From Cepaea nemoralis (taxonomy: Eukaryota > Mollusca > Gastropoda > Stylommatophora > Helicidae), in NCBI GenBank assembly GCA_014155875.1, contig JACEFZ010011669.1, forward strand, positions 140,008-204,007: a stretch of DNA of 64,000 nucleotides, read 5' to 3'. Positions 25,101-40,100 of the stretch are shown piece after piece. The notes beneath the pieces are model-generated. The model saw only the letters and a list, made by a program, of their open reading frames with translations. It searched no databases and was not told the DNA's origin. A program made the translations under genes and the position numbers. Every line of letters starts with the position of its first letter. Within the stretch, counting starts at the first letter, position 1.

Positions 25101-28100
25101 TGTGTTGACTGTTTGAGTGTTGTATCCAGGTTGGTGTGTTGACTGTTTGAGTGTTGTGTCCAGGTTGGTGTTTTGACTGGTTGCAAGTTGTAGTTAGGCT
25201 GGTGCGTTGACTGTTTAAGTGTTGTAGTCAAGCTGGTGTATTGAACGCTGCCTGTTTCTGCCCCACAGACTGGCCAACTCACAGCCAGACCTGGACAAGA
25301 CGGATGAGAACAAGGTCAGTAGCTTGTCTGTTTCCAGGGGCTGGAGTGTTCCTGTCCCCACATCCACACACCTCTTATCCTCATCCTCATTTGTTGGTGT
25401 ACCTCCTCTCTGTCCTGTTTGTGTACCTCCTCTCTGTCCTGTTTGTGTACCCTGTTTGTGTACCTCTTCTCTGTCCTGTTTGTGTACCTCTTCTCTGTCC
25501 TGTTTGTGTACCTCTTCTCTGTCCTGTTTGTGTACCTCCTCTCTGTCCTGTTTGTACCTCTTCCCTGTCCTGTTTGTGTACCTCCTCTCTGTCCTGTTTG
25601 TGTACCTCTTTTATGTCCTGTTTGTGTACCTCTTCTCTGTCCTGTTTGTGTACCTCCTCTCTGTCCTGTTTGTGTACCTCCTCTCTGTCCTGTTTGTGTA
25701 CCTCCTCTCTGTCCTGTTTGTACCTCTTCTTGTCCTATTTGTGTAAATTGGGACACACTGACCTTTGAGTTAAAGAGTATGACACATGCCTCTCAGGGAA
25801 GGAATGAAGGAGGAGGATGCTGTTGACTAGCAATTAGTCAGTTACTGGACTACAATGGTGATATGTCTTGTTTCATACAATCATATATATATATATCTCA
25901 TTGACATTACATGATTAACTTTTTTTTTTTTTTTGCATATCCTTTACAGGACATTGCTGTCAACACCAGCATCTTTCAGCTGTATGTTGATTTCTTGGCA
26001 AGATTATGCTCAGTAGTTTGCCATTGCTTTCTGAGCGGCCGGCTCACATACCCCGTAAGTTACCGATGCGATTCGAACCACTGCTGATTCTCACCGTCAT
26101 CACGTCACCGACGAGAGTATACGAGATTACGGAGAAACGTCATAACCTCTAGGCCACGAAGCCGGCACATGATTAACTACATTCATAAATATCAGTATCA
26201 AATTGACGTCAGCCCAGTCTTTGCTACATGTTTCATTCTGTGTTCTTCCATTGGCCAGGCGCTGCTGGCAGTCAACATAGGCCAGCAACAAATGTTGGTG
26301 CCCAAGAAAGCCCCGACCATGCCCAAGCCAAACTGGCATCCGCCCTGGAAGTTGTGCAGGGTAAGTGGTGGAGCGGCTAGTCATCTTTGTTTTTGTTGGA
26401 TCTGCATGCAGGAAGATCATGGGAAGAGTGGTATGGGCAGGAGGTGGATGTCAGTTGTGTGTTAAGCTTTTCCTCCATACAGATGAGTGGTTGTTGTTTG
26501 TGGTATTGTAATAGTTAACTGGATGACTGGTTGTTGCTGGTGGTATTGTTACAGTTAACTGGATGACTGGTTGTTGCTGGTGGTATTGTTACAGTTAACT
26601 GGATGACTGATTGTTGCTGGTGGTATTGTTACAGTTAACTGGATGACTGGTTGTTGCTGGTGGTATTGTTACAGTTAACTGGATGACTGGTTGTTGCTGG
26701 TGCTATTGTTACAGTTAACTGGATGACTGGTTGTTGCTGGTGGTATTGTTACAGTTAACTGGATGACTGATTGTTGCTGGTGGTATTGTTACAGTTAACT
26801 GGATGACTGGTTGTTGCTGGTGGTATTGTTATAGTTAACTGGATGACTGGTTGTTGCTGGTGGTATTGTTACAGTTAACTGGATGACTGGTTGTTGCTGG
26901 TGGTATTGTTACAGTTAACTGGATGACTGGTTGTTGCTGGTGCTGTTGTTATAGTTAACTGGATGACTGGTTGTTGCTGGTGGTATTGTTACAGTTAACT
27001 GGATGACTGGTTGTTGCTGGTGCTGTTGTTATAGTTAACTGGATGACTGGTTGTTGCTGGTGGTATTGTTATAGTTAACTGGATGACTGGTTGTTGCTGG
27101 TGGTATTGTTACAGTTAACTGGATGACTGGTTGTTGCTGGTGCTATTGTTATAGTTAACTGGATGACTGGTTGTTGCTGGCGGTATTGTACTAGTTAACT
27201 GGATGACTGGTTGTTGCTGGTGGTATTGTTACAGTTAACTGGATGACTGGTTGTTGCTGGTGGTATTGTTACAGTTAACTGGATGACTGGTTGTTGCTGG
27301 TGGTATTGTTATAGTTAACTGGATGACTGGTTGTTGCTGGTGGTATTGTTACTAGTTAACTGGATGACTGGTTGTTGCTGGTGGTATTGTTACAGTTAAC
27401 TGGATGACTGGTTGTTGCTGGTGGTATTGTTATAGTTAACTGGATGACTGGTTGTTGCTGGTGGTATTGTAATAGTTAACTGGATGACTGGTTGCTTGCT
27501 GGTGGTATTGTTACAGTTAACTGGATGACAGGTTGTTGCTGGTGGTATTGTTACAGTTAACTGGATGACAGGTTGTTGCTGGTGGTATTGTTATAGTTAA
27601 CTGGATGACTGGTTGTTGCTGGTGGTATTGTTACTAGTTAACTGGATGACATGGTTGTTGCTGGTGCTATTGTTATAGTTAACTGGATGACTGATTGTTG
27701 CTGGTGGTATTGTTACAGTTAACTGGATGACAGGTTGTTGCTGGTGGTATTGTTACAGTTAACTGGATGACAGGTTGTTGCTGGTGGTATTGTTACAGTT
27801 AACTGGATGACAGGTTGTTGCTGGTGGTATTGTTATAGTTAACTGGATGACAGGTTGTTGCTGGTGCTATTGTTATAGTTAACTGGATGACTGATTGTTG
27901 CTCATGCTATTGTTACAGTTACCTGGATGACTGGTTGTTGCTGGTGGTATTGTTATAGTTAACTGGATGACTGATTGTTGCTCGTGCTATTGTTACAGTT
28001 ACCTGGATGACAGGTTGTTGCTGGTGCTATTGTTATAGTTAACTGGATGACTGGTTGTTGCTGGTGGTATTGTTATAGTTAACTGGATGACAGGTTGTTG

Positions 28101-31100
28101 CTGGTGGTATTGTTATAGTTAACTGGATGACTGGTTGTTGCTGGTGGTATTGTTATAGTTAACTGGATGACTGATTGTTGCTCGTGCTATTGTTACAGTT
28201 ACCTGGATGACAGGTTGTTGCTGGTGCTATTGTAATAGTTAACTGGATGACTGGTTCTTGCTGGTGGTATTGTTATAGTTAACTGGATGACTGGTTCTTG
28301 CTGGTGGTATTGTTATAGTTAACTGGATGACAGGTTGTTGCTGGTGGTATTGTTATAGTTAACTGGATGACTGGTTGTTGCTGGTGCTATTGTTATAGTT
28401 AACTGGATGACTGGTTGTTGCTGGTGGTATTGTTATAGTTAACTGGATGACTGGTTGTTGCTGGTGGTATGGTTATAGTTAACTGGATGACTGGTTGTTG
28501 CTGGTGCTATTGTTATAGTTAACTGGATGACTGGTTGTTGCTGGTGGTATTGTTATAGTTAACTGGATGACTGGTTGTTGCTGGTGCTATTGTTATAGTT
28601 AACTGGATGACAGGTTGTTGCTGGTGCTATTGTTATAGTTAACTGGATGGCAGGTTGTTGCTGGTGCTATTGTTATAGTTAACTGGATGACTGGTTGTTG
28701 CTGGTGCTATTGTTATAGTTAACTGGATGACAGGTTGTTGCTGGTGCTATTGTTATAGTTAACTGGATGACTGGTTGTTGCTGGTGGTATTGTTATAGTT
28801 AACTGGATGACTGGTTGTTGCTGGTGCTATTGTTATAGTTAACTGGATGACTGGTTGTTGCTGGTGCTATTGTTATAGATGACTGGTTGTTGCTGGTGCT
28901 ATTGTTATAACTGGATGACTGATTGTTGCTGGCTGTATTGTAATAGTTAACCGGACAACTGGATTGTGTGAGAGAGGGGTTGGAGGGAGGTACAGTTGTG
29001 TGAAACCACAGGCTCATTTAGCAGATTCTTGTCATCTGTGAGTGCACATCATGTTTGCTTTCCTTTGTGCAGGTTTTCTCAAGCAATCTGTGGTCACATT
29101 CATTGTTTCAGTGTGACGGATGTGGGTGCTAATTTATGATGTGTCTGTAGCAGTGGCGTGCAGAGGTTCTTTGATGCCCTTGGCCAATCCCTTGATTGGA
29201 TGCCCCTAAATTGTTCTTTACCTCATTCATTCCTCCTCCCCTCCGACTGCACTGTGCTGCCCCCTCTCCCTAACTGGATGCCCCCCCCTCCTGGCTGGAT
29301 GCCAGGGCTGTTGCCCCCCCCCTCCCCGCACCACGCCACTGGTCAGTAGATCAGATGTCTGTCTGTGGCTGTACTGTCTGTGGGTGCTAAATTATGATGT
29401 GTCTGTAGACCAGATGTCTGTATGTTGGTATACAGTCTGTGGGTGCTAAATTATGATGTGTCTGTAGACCAGATGTCTGTAGGTGTACTGTCTGTGGGTG
29501 TTCTTGGTATACTGTCTGTGGGTGTTAATTTATGATGTGTCTGTACATCAGATGTGTGTATGTTGGTGTACTGTCTGTGGGTGATAATTTATGTGTCTGT
29601 AGATCAGATGTATGTATATGCATGAACTGTCTGTGGGTAGTGTTTTTTTTTTTAATGATGTGTTTGTACATCAGATGTTTGTGAGTGACATTAGTATCCT
29701 TATGGAGGTTTTGAAAAGCAGAGAGAGAGAGAGAGAGAGGTAAGGCTTTGTGCATGAGTGTCTGCATGCTTGTATGTATTTTATAATAAGAGTGTTGACT
29801 TGATGCCCACAGGTCATCAGTGGACACATTGGCTGGGTGAGATGTTTGGCCGTGGAACCAGGCAATGAGTGGTTTTGTTCGGGTTCTGCTGACAGAGTCA
29901 TCAAGGTAAGACACATGTCTCCGTGCCAGAACCTGTTGACATGTGTGTAGACAGAAGATGGCACTGTGTTGTCTCTGTTGACATGTGTGTAGACAGAAGA
30001 TGGCACTGTGTTATCTTCAAGGCAGCATGTCCTAGTGACATCAACATAAACCCTGTCTTCAAGGGACAGCCCAGGCAACATGTCCTAGTGACATCAACAT
30101 AAACCCTGTCTTCAAGGGGCAGCAGAGGCAACATGTCCTAGTGACATCAACATAAACCCTGTCTTCAAGGGGCAGCCCAGGCAACATGTCCTAGTGACAT
30201 CAACATAAACCCTGTCTTCAAGGGACAGCCCAGGCAACATGTCCTAGTGATATCAACATAAACCCTGTCTTCAAGGGGCAGTCCAGGCAACATGTCCTAG
30301 TGACATCAACATAAACCCTGTCTTCAAGGGACAGCCCAGGCAACATGTCCTAGTGACATAAAAATAAACCCTGTCTTCAAGGGACAGCCCAGGCAACATG
30401 TCCTAGTGACATCAACATAAACCCTGTCTTCAAGGGACAGCCCAGGCAACATGTCCTAGTGACATCAACATAAACCCTGTCTTCAAGGGACAGCAGAGGC
30501 AACATGTCCTAGTGACATCAACATAAACCCTGTCTTCAAGGGACAGCCCAGGCAACATGTCCTAGTGACATAAACATAAACCCTGTCTTCAAGGGACAGC
30601 CCAGGCAACATATCCTAGTGACATCAACATAAACCCTGTCTTCAAGGGACAGCCCAGGCAACATGTCCTAGTGACATCAACATAAACCCTGTCTTCAAGG
30701 GACAGCAGAGGCAACATGTCCTAGTGACATCAACATAAACCCTGTCTTCAAGGGGCAGCCCAGGCAACATGTCCTAGTGACATCAACATAAACCCTGTCT
30801 TCAAGGGGCAGCCCAGGCAACATGTCTTAGTGACATCAACATAAACCCTGTCTTCAAGGGACAGCCCAGGCAACATGTCCTAGTGACATCAACATAAACC
30901 CTGTCTTCAAGGGACAGCCCAGGCAACATGTCCTAGTGATATCAACATAAAACTTGTCTTCAAGGGACAGCCCAGGCAACATGTCCTAGTGACATCAACA
31001 TAAACCCTGTCTTCAAGGGGCAGCCCAGGCAACATGTCCTAGTGATATCAACATAAAACTTGTCTTCAAGGGACAGCCCAGGCAACATGTCCTAGTGATA

Positions 31101-34100
31101 TCAACATAAAACTTGTCTTCAAGGGGCAGCCCAGGCAACATGTCCTAGTGATATCAACATAAACCCTGTCTTCAAGGGGCAGCCCAGGCAACATGTCCTA
31201 GTGATATCAACATAAACCCTGTCTTCAAGGGGCAGCCCAGGCAACATGTCCTAGTGACATCAACATAAACCCTGTCTTCAAGGGACAGCCCAGGCAACAT
31301 GTCCTAGTGATATCAACATAAACCCTGTCTTCAAGGGGCAGCCCAGGCAACATGTCCTAGTGATATCAACATAAAACTTGTCTTCAAGGGGCAGCCCAGG
31401 CAACATGTCCTAGTGATATCAACATAAAACTTGTCTTCAAGGGGCAGCCCAGGCATGGAGAGCACAGAATTCAGGGAGGAGCTGCTGTCATCTGCCAATG
31501 GAGAACCAGCCTTAGCAAAGTAGCCTTTACAAGATGGAAAACATAAACCCCGACCAATAAAAAGATGTTAGTTCAACATGAAAAAGAGTTGTTGAAGTGC
31601 TACATAGAGCATTACTTTTGTATGATGTGACAGCCATGGACAAGTGCATCAAGATGAAAAACAGCTCATGGCTGTGGAAATGTGTCTTCTGAGGAAAAAG
31701 CAAAGAATACCATAGACAGGCAGAAAAACCATGACCAAGTCCCCACATAAACAAATGAAAATCGATTAAGGGAAATAGTGTAGACATCAACATAAACCCT
31801 GTCTTCATGGAGAGCACAGACAGCTTGTCCTAGTGACATCAACATAAACCCTGTCTTCAAGGGACAGCCCAGGCGCTTGTCCCGTGACATCAACATAAAC
31901 CCGTCTTAAGGAACAGGGCCCCGACAGCTTGTCCTAGTGACATCAACATAAACCCTGTCTTCATGGGACAGCCCAGACAGCTTGTCCTAGTGACATCAAC
32001 ATAAACCCTGTCTTCAAGGCAGCTTGTCCCGTGACATCAACATAAACCCTGTCTTCAAGGGACAGCCCAGACAGCTTGTCCTAGTGACATCAACATAAAC
32101 CCTGTCTTCAAGGGACAGCCCAGACAGCTTGTCCTAGTGACATCAACATAAACCCTGTCTTCAAGGGACAGCCCAGACAGCTTGTCCTAGTGACATCAAC
32201 ATAAACCTGTCTTCATGGGACAGCCCAGGCAGCTTGTCCTAGTGACATCATCATAAACCCTGTCTTCAAGGGACAGCCCAGGCAGCTTGTCCCGTGACAT
32301 CAACATAAACCCTGTCTTCAAGGGACAGCCCAGGCAGCTTGTCCCGTGACATCAACATAAACCTTGTCTTCATGGAGAGCACAGACTGCAAGGATGAGCT
32401 GCCTGTCATCTGCCAATGGAGAACAAGCCTTAGCAAAGGTAGCCTTTTACAAGATGGAAAACATACTGACCAATAAAAAGATGTTAGTTGCAACATGAAA
32501 AGAGTGTTGAAGTGCTACATAGAGCATGTACTTTTGTATGGATGTGAAGCATGGACAATGTGCAGTCAAGATGAAAAACAGCTGATGGCTGTGGAAATGT
32601 GGTTTCTGAGGAAAAAGCAAAGAATACCATAGACAGGCAGAAAAACCAATGACCAAGTCCCACAATAAACAAATGAAATCGATTAGAGAAATTAGATGTA
32701 GACAGAATTTTTTTGGGATGTGTTATGAGAAGAAATTAAATTGGAAAACTTGACAACTGGTAAAGTTGAGGGGAAGAGAACAAAGAGAAGACATAGATGG
32801 CTTGACCATGTGGCATGGTCAAGACAAGAACACTGAGCTGATCCACAACTCTGGTGATCAAGTGAGATGGCGAAACATGACCGCCCATGCTCACCAGCAT
32901 TGCACAGAATGAGGATGAGATGTCTTCACGGTTAGTTGGTTGGTTCAGATCATGTGTCCTATGTGCTGAGACAGCCAGTGCCCGCCAGAGTTATATATCA
33001 TATGACGTGTATAACAGAATGACACTTTGGTTTACATGCAACTGACAAGATTTCATTTGGAATTTGTGATTACTGTAGGGATAACTAATGCTCTGTGTTC
33101 TAACAATGTCAGTAACTGTAATGTGCGTGATTATGTCCAAAGTGCGGCGGATGTGGGGTTAAAAATCTGAAAGTAACAATGCAAGATTACAGGTGTGAGG
33201 TTAGAGTAAGGCAGAGGTGAGGCCAGGAAGATTAATTAGAACCTGCAGCTTAGGAAGGAGCCTCAAGACAGTGGTATTGTAGAGTACACACAAGTAGATT
33301 CAATCACCAGTGAGAGACAGAAAACTTGCTGGTAGACGGATAGACAAAGGGAAACCCAGAACAGTAATGTTCATGGGAATTTGTAATTGGGATCAAGGGT
33401 GAAATAGAGTGTCGTGGGTGGTCCAGAGGAAATGGATGAAAAGAGAAGAAATTGATGGGTCTGGGAGAATTGGAGTTTTGGAATTCTGGGGAAATTAGGG
33501 AAACTTCGCCCGAGGAATTAGACAGGGGAAAGACGTGGCCCAAATGGATAGGTTCAGGAGAGTTGGTTATCCTCAGTCTAACTGAGAGTTCGGCGTAACA
33601 GTTCATTTATCGCTGTGTTATAAAAGGCCTGAGGAAGACAGTGTTGTACTCCACAGGAATGGAAAGGGATATATGTAGATCTGTTAGAAACGTTCCGACA
33701 TAGTGCTGTGCATTGTGTTCATTCATAGTTAATAAATCTCATGTGTGTGCAAACCTGTGTTCTCAAGTGCCTAATAGTTGTTGATCAAAGTAATGATCCG
33801 TGATGTGATACCTGTGGCTGATCCACCCTGCACTACTCAGTAATATTTGCAAAATATAGGGACCTTAGACAACTGCCAATGCCTGCCTGTTGCAGGGGAT
33901 TGTGACAGTGACTATGTGTGCTTTCAGTATTTCAGCTGAAATATTATTCATTCATTCACTTTGCATATATATATTTATATCACTCTGCAGTGTGCACCTG
34001 ATGAAGGTGCAATAAATTGTGCAGTATATTGTTTATGGCTTCTGTGTTTAAGTTCACTAAGGGAATACATTATTTTTTAAATATATCAACTCTGATGTTA

Positions 34101-37100
34101 GAACTCAAGTTGGTCGTTCCTGATCGAGCTAGTCACAACATCGTAAACACAAAGTATGCTATTATTGTCACATAAATAAATATGTTGCTGACATAACATT
34201 TTAATTATAGCCAGACATCTGTTTCCCACATGTCTCACTCTGATGCCCCACCCAGCTCACCTCAGTTAAGTAGCCCCATCCACCTCACCTCAGTTAAGTA
34301 CCCCACCCACCTCACCTCAGTTAAGTACCCCACCCACCCTCACCTCAGTTAAGTGCCCCCCACCTCACCTCAGTTAAGTACCCCACCCACCTCACCTCAG
34401 TTAAGTACCCCACCCACCTCACCTCAGTTAAGTACCCCACCCACTCACCTCAGTTAAGTACTCCACCCACATCACCTCAGTTAAGTGCCCCCCCCACCTC
34501 ACCTCAGTTAAGTACCCCACCCACCTCACCTCAGTTAAGTACCCCACCCACCTCACCTCAGTTAAGTGCCCCCCCCCCACCTCACCTTAGTTAAGTACCC
34601 CACCCACCTCACCTCAATTATGTACCCCACCCAGCTCACCTCAGTTAAGTACCCCACCCACCTCACCTCAGTTAAGTACCCCACCCACCTCACCTCAGTT
34701 AAGTACCCCACCTTCCTCACCTCAGTTAAGTACCCCACCCAGCTCACCTCAGTTAAGTACCCCACCCACTTCACCTCAGTTAAGTACCCCACCCAGCTCA
34801 CCTCAGTTAAGTACCCCATCCACCTCACCTCAGTTAAGTACCCCACCCACCTCACCTCAGTTAAGTATCCCACCCACCTCACCTCAGTTAAGTGCCCCCC
34901 CACCCTCACCTTAGTTAAGTACCCCACCCAGCTCACCTCAGTTAAGTACCCCACCCACCTCACCTCAGTTAAGTACCCCACCCACCTCACCTTAGTTAAG
35001 TACCCCACCCACCTCACCTCAATTATGTACCCCACCCAGCTCACCTCAGTTAAGTACCCCACCTAGCTTACCTCACTTAAGTACCCCATCCTGGTTAAGC
35101 ACCCAATCTGCTGCACCTGGCTAAGTTCCCCACTATGGTTGCCTTACCTGTCCCACCCACTTTAAGTGTCCCATCTGTCCCACCATGGTTTTGTGTCTCA
35201 TGTATACCACCCCAGTTAAATGCCCCACCCACCTCATCTTGGTTAAGTGCCCAACCCATGTCACTTTTGTTAAGTGTCCCACCTTACTTTTGTTAAATGC
35301 CACACCTGTCCCATACACCTACTCTGGATAAGTGTCCCACATGTACCACCTTATTTAAGTGTTGAACGCACCTGACCTTGGTTAAGTGTCCCACATGTAC
35401 CACCCTGTGTAAGTGCTGAACCCACCTTACCTTGGTTAAGTATCCCATATATACCACCCTGTTTAACACTTTGCTGACCAGCAATCCGGAGCATTATTGT
35501 CTCCCATTACCAAGGGTGTTTGCGGATTTTAAAAAAAATAAATATGTTGCTGACATAACATTTTAATTATAGCCAGACATCTGTTTCCCACATGTCTCAC
35601 TCTGATGCCCCACCCAGCTCACCTCAGTTAAGTACCCCATCCACCTCACCTCAGTTAAGTACCCCACCCACCTCACCTCAGTTAAGTACCCCACCCACCT
35701 CACCTCAGTTAAGTACCCCACCCACCTCACCTTAGTTAAGTACCCCACCCACATCACCTCAGTTAAGTGCCCCCCCACCTCACCTCAGTTAAGTACCCCA
35801 CCCACCTCACCTCAGTTAAGTACCCCACCCACCTCACCTCAGTTAAGTACCCCACCCACTCACCGCAGTTAAGTACCCCACCTAGCTTACCTCACTTAAG
35901 TACCCCATCCTGGTTAAGCACCCAATCTGCTGCACCTGGCTAAGTTCCCCACTATGGTTGCCTTACCTGTCCCACCCACTTTAAGTGTCCCATCTGTCCC
36001 ACCATGGTTTTGTGTCTCATGTATACCACCCCAGTTAAATGCCCCACCCACCTCATCTTGGTTAAGTGCCCAACCCATGTCACTTTTGTTAAGTGTCCCA
36101 CCTTACTTTTGTTAAATGCCACACCTGTCCCATACACCTACTCTGGATAAGTGTCCCACATGTACCACCTTATTTAAGTGTTGAACGCACCTGACCTTGG
36201 TTAAGTGTCCCACATGTACCACCCTGTGTAAGTGCTGAACCCACCTTACCTTGGTTAAGTATCCCATATATACCACCCTGTTTAACACTTTGCTGACCAG
36301 CAATCCGGAGCAATTATTGTCTCCCATTACCAAGGGTGTTTGCGGATTTAAAAAAAAATAAATATGTTGCTGACATAACATTTTAATTATAGCCAGACAT
36401 CTGTTTCCCACATGTCTCACTCTGATGCCCCACCCAGCTCACCTCAGTTAAGTACCCCATCCACCTCACCTCAGTTAAGTACCCCACCCACCTCACCTCA
36501 GTTAAGTACCCCACCCACCTCACCTCAGTTAAGTACCCCACCCACCTCACCTTAGTTAAGTACCCCACCCACATCACCTCAGTTAAGTGCCCCCCCCACC
36601 TCACCTCAGTTAAATACCCCACCCACCTCACCTCAGTTAAGTACCCCACCCACCTCACCTCAGTTAAGTACCCCACCCACTCACCTCAGTTAAGTACCCC
36701 ACCTAGCTTACCTCACTTAAGTACCCCATCCTGGTTAAGCACCCAATCTGCTGCACCTGGCTAAGTTCCCCACTATGGTTGCCTTACCTGTCCCACCCAC
36801 TGTAAGTGTCCCATCTGTCCACCATGGTTTTGTGTCTCATGTATACCACCCCAGTTAAATGCCCCACCCCCTCATCTTGGTTAAGTGCCCAACCCATGTC
36901 ACTTTTGTTAAGTGTCCCACCTTACTTTTGTTAAATGCCACACCTGTCCCATACACCTACTCTGGATAAGTGTCCCACATGTACCACCTTATTTAAGTGT
37001 TGAACGCACCTGACCTTGGTTTAAGTGTCCCCACATGTACCACCCTGTGTAAGTGCTGAACCCACCTTACCTTGGTTAAGTATCCCATATATACCACCCT

Positions 37101-40100
37101 GTTTAACACTTTGCTGACCAGCAATCCGGATGCATTATTGTCTCCCATTACCAAGGGTGTTTGCGGATTTAAAAAAAATAAATATGTTGCTGACATAAAC
37201 ATTTTAATTATAGCCAGACATCTGTTTTCCCACATGTCTCACTCTGATGCCCCACCCAGCTCACCTCAGTTAAGTACCCCATCCACCTCACCTCAGTTAA
37301 GTACCCCACCCACCTCACCTCAGTTAAGTACCCCACCCACCTCACCTCAGTTAAGTACCCCACCCACCTCACCTTAGTTAAGTACCCCACCCACATCACC
37401 TCAGTTAAGTACCCCACCCACTCACCTCAGTTAAGTACCCCACCTAGCTTACCTCACTTAAGTACCCCATCCTGGTTTAAGCACCCAATCTGCTGCACCT
37501 GGCTAAGTTCCCCACTATGGTTGCCTTACCTGTCCCACCCACTTTAAGTGTCCCATCTGTCCCACCATGGTTTTGTGTCTCATGTATACCACCCCAGTTA
37601 AATGCCCCACCCACCTCATCTTGGTTAAGTGCCCAACCCATGTCACTTTTGTTAAGTGTCCCACCTTACTTTTGTTAAATGCCACACCTGTCCCATACAC
37701 CTACTCTGGATAAGTGTCCCACATGTACCACCTTATTTAAGTGTTGAACGCACCTGACCTTGGTTAAGTGTCCCACATGTACCACCCTGTGTAAGTGCTG
37801 AACCCACCTTACCTTGGTTAAGTATCCCATATATACCACCCTGTTTAACACTTTGCTGACCAGCAATCCGGAGCATTATTGTCTCCCATTACCAAGGGTG
37901 TTTGCGGATTTTTAAAAAAATAAATATGTTGCTGACATAACATTTTAATTATAGCCAGACATCTGTTTCCCACATGTCTCACTCTGATGCCCCACCCAGC
38001 TCACCTCAGTTAAGTACCCCATCCACCTCACCTCAGTTAAGTACCCCACCCACCTCACCTCAGTTAAGTACCCCACCCACCTCACCTCAGTTAAGTACCC
38101 CACCCACCTCACCTTAGTTAAGTACCCCACCCACATCACCTCAGTTAAGTGCCCCCCCACCTCACCTCAGTTAAGTACCCCACCCACCTCACCTCAGTTA
38201 AGTACCCCCACCCACCTCACCTCAGTTAAGTACCCCACCCACTCACCTCAGTTAAGTACCCCACCCACATCACCTCAGTTAAGTGCCCCCCCCCCCACCT
38301 CACCTCAGTTAAGTACCCCACCCACCTCACCTCAGTTAAGTACCCCACCCACCTCACCTCAGTTAAGTGCCCCCCCACCTCACCTTAGTTAAGTACCCCA
38401 CCCACCTCACCTCAATTATGTACCCCACCCAGCTCACCTCAGTTAAGTACCCCACCCACCTCACCTCAGTTAAGTACCCCACCCACCTCACCTCAGTTAA
38501 GTACCCCACCTTCCTCACCTCAGTTAAGTACCCCACCCAGCTCACCTCAGTTAAGTACCCCACCCACTTCACCTCAGTTAAGTACCCCACCCAGCTCACC
38601 TCAGTTAAGTACCCCATCCACCTCACCTCAGTTAAGTACCCCCACCCACCTCACCTCAGTTAAGTATCCCACCCACCTCACCTCAGTTAAGTGCCCCCCC
38701 CCCCCCCCCCACCTCACCTAGTTAAGTACCCCACCCAGCTCACCTCAGTTAAGTACCCCACCCACCTCACCTCAGTTAAGTACCCCACCCACCTCACCTC
38801 AGTTAAGTGCCCCCCACCTCACCTTAGTTAAGTACCCCACCCACCTCACCTCAATTATGTACCCCACCCAGCTCACCTCAGTTAAGTACCCCACCTAGCT
38901 TACCTCACTTAAGTACCCCATCCTGGTTAAGCACCCAATCTGCTGCACCTGGCTAAGTTCCCCCACTATGGTTGCCTTACCTGTCCCCACCCACTTTAAG
39001 TGTCCCATCTGTCCCACCATGGTTTTGTGTCTCATGTATACCACCCCAGTTAAATGCCCCACCCACCTCATCTTGGTTAAGTGCCCAACCCATGTCACTT
39101 TTGTTAAGTGTCCCACCTTACTTTTTGTTAAATGCCACACCTGTCCCATACACCTACTCTGGATAAGTGTCCCACATGTACCACCTTATTTAAGTGTTGA
39201 ACGCACCTGACCTTGGTAAGTGTCCCACATGTACCACCCTGTGTAAGTGCTGAACCCACCTTACCTTGGTTAAGTATCCCATATATACCACCCTGTTTAA
39301 CACTTTGCTGACCAGCAATCCGGAGCATTATTGTCTCCCATTACCAAGGGTGTTTGTGCGGATTTTTAAAAAAATGACTGGTTGTTAAATTAAATTCATA
39401 AAAAATTTAAAAACGAACATAGGGTGTTGAAATTTTCAGAGCACTGTTATGAATGGTTGTTACGCATAAAAAAGTATGTTTTATGCAAATTTGTCACATG
39501 ATCATGGCGGCCATCTTGAATTTGTATGGCTATTTATAGAAAAATTAGATGATGTTTTAAAATCTTTTCATATAGTTTAGTGAATTTTTTTCAAAGTAAA
39601 AGCTATAAAATGTTAGGGACATGGTTGGCAATGAATAAAATAAGCTCAATATGAGCACTAATTTAACGGAACACTTTGTTGACCAACAATCCGGAGCATT
39701 ATTGTCTCTCATTACCAAGGGTGTTTGCGGATTTTTAAAATAATGACTAGTTTTTAAATTAAATTCACTAAAAATTGAAAAACGAACATAGGGTGTTGAA
39801 ATTTTCAGAGCACTATTATGAATGGTTGTTACACATAAAAAATATGTTTTATGCAAATTTGTCACATGATCATGGTGGCCAGCTTGAATTTGTGTGGCTA
39901 TTTATAGAAAAATTAGATGATGTTTTAAGACCTACAAGTGAATTTTTTTCAAAGTAAAAGCTATAAAATGTTAGGGACATGGTTGGCAATGAATAAAATA
40001 AGCTCAATATAAGCACTAATTTAACGGTTAACCAAATATGTTAACACTGAAAGGTAACCCCCCAAAAAAGTGAAAAATAAAAATTTTTCGTTTCTACACT

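Noticed and set aside
25950..25981. Possible extra plrg1 exon ([10 protein letters not shown]) with acceptor TTTACAG and donor GTATGT
   Set aside because: It lies inside the minus-strand SINE (25921-26166) and its phase 2 end does not fit the next exon.
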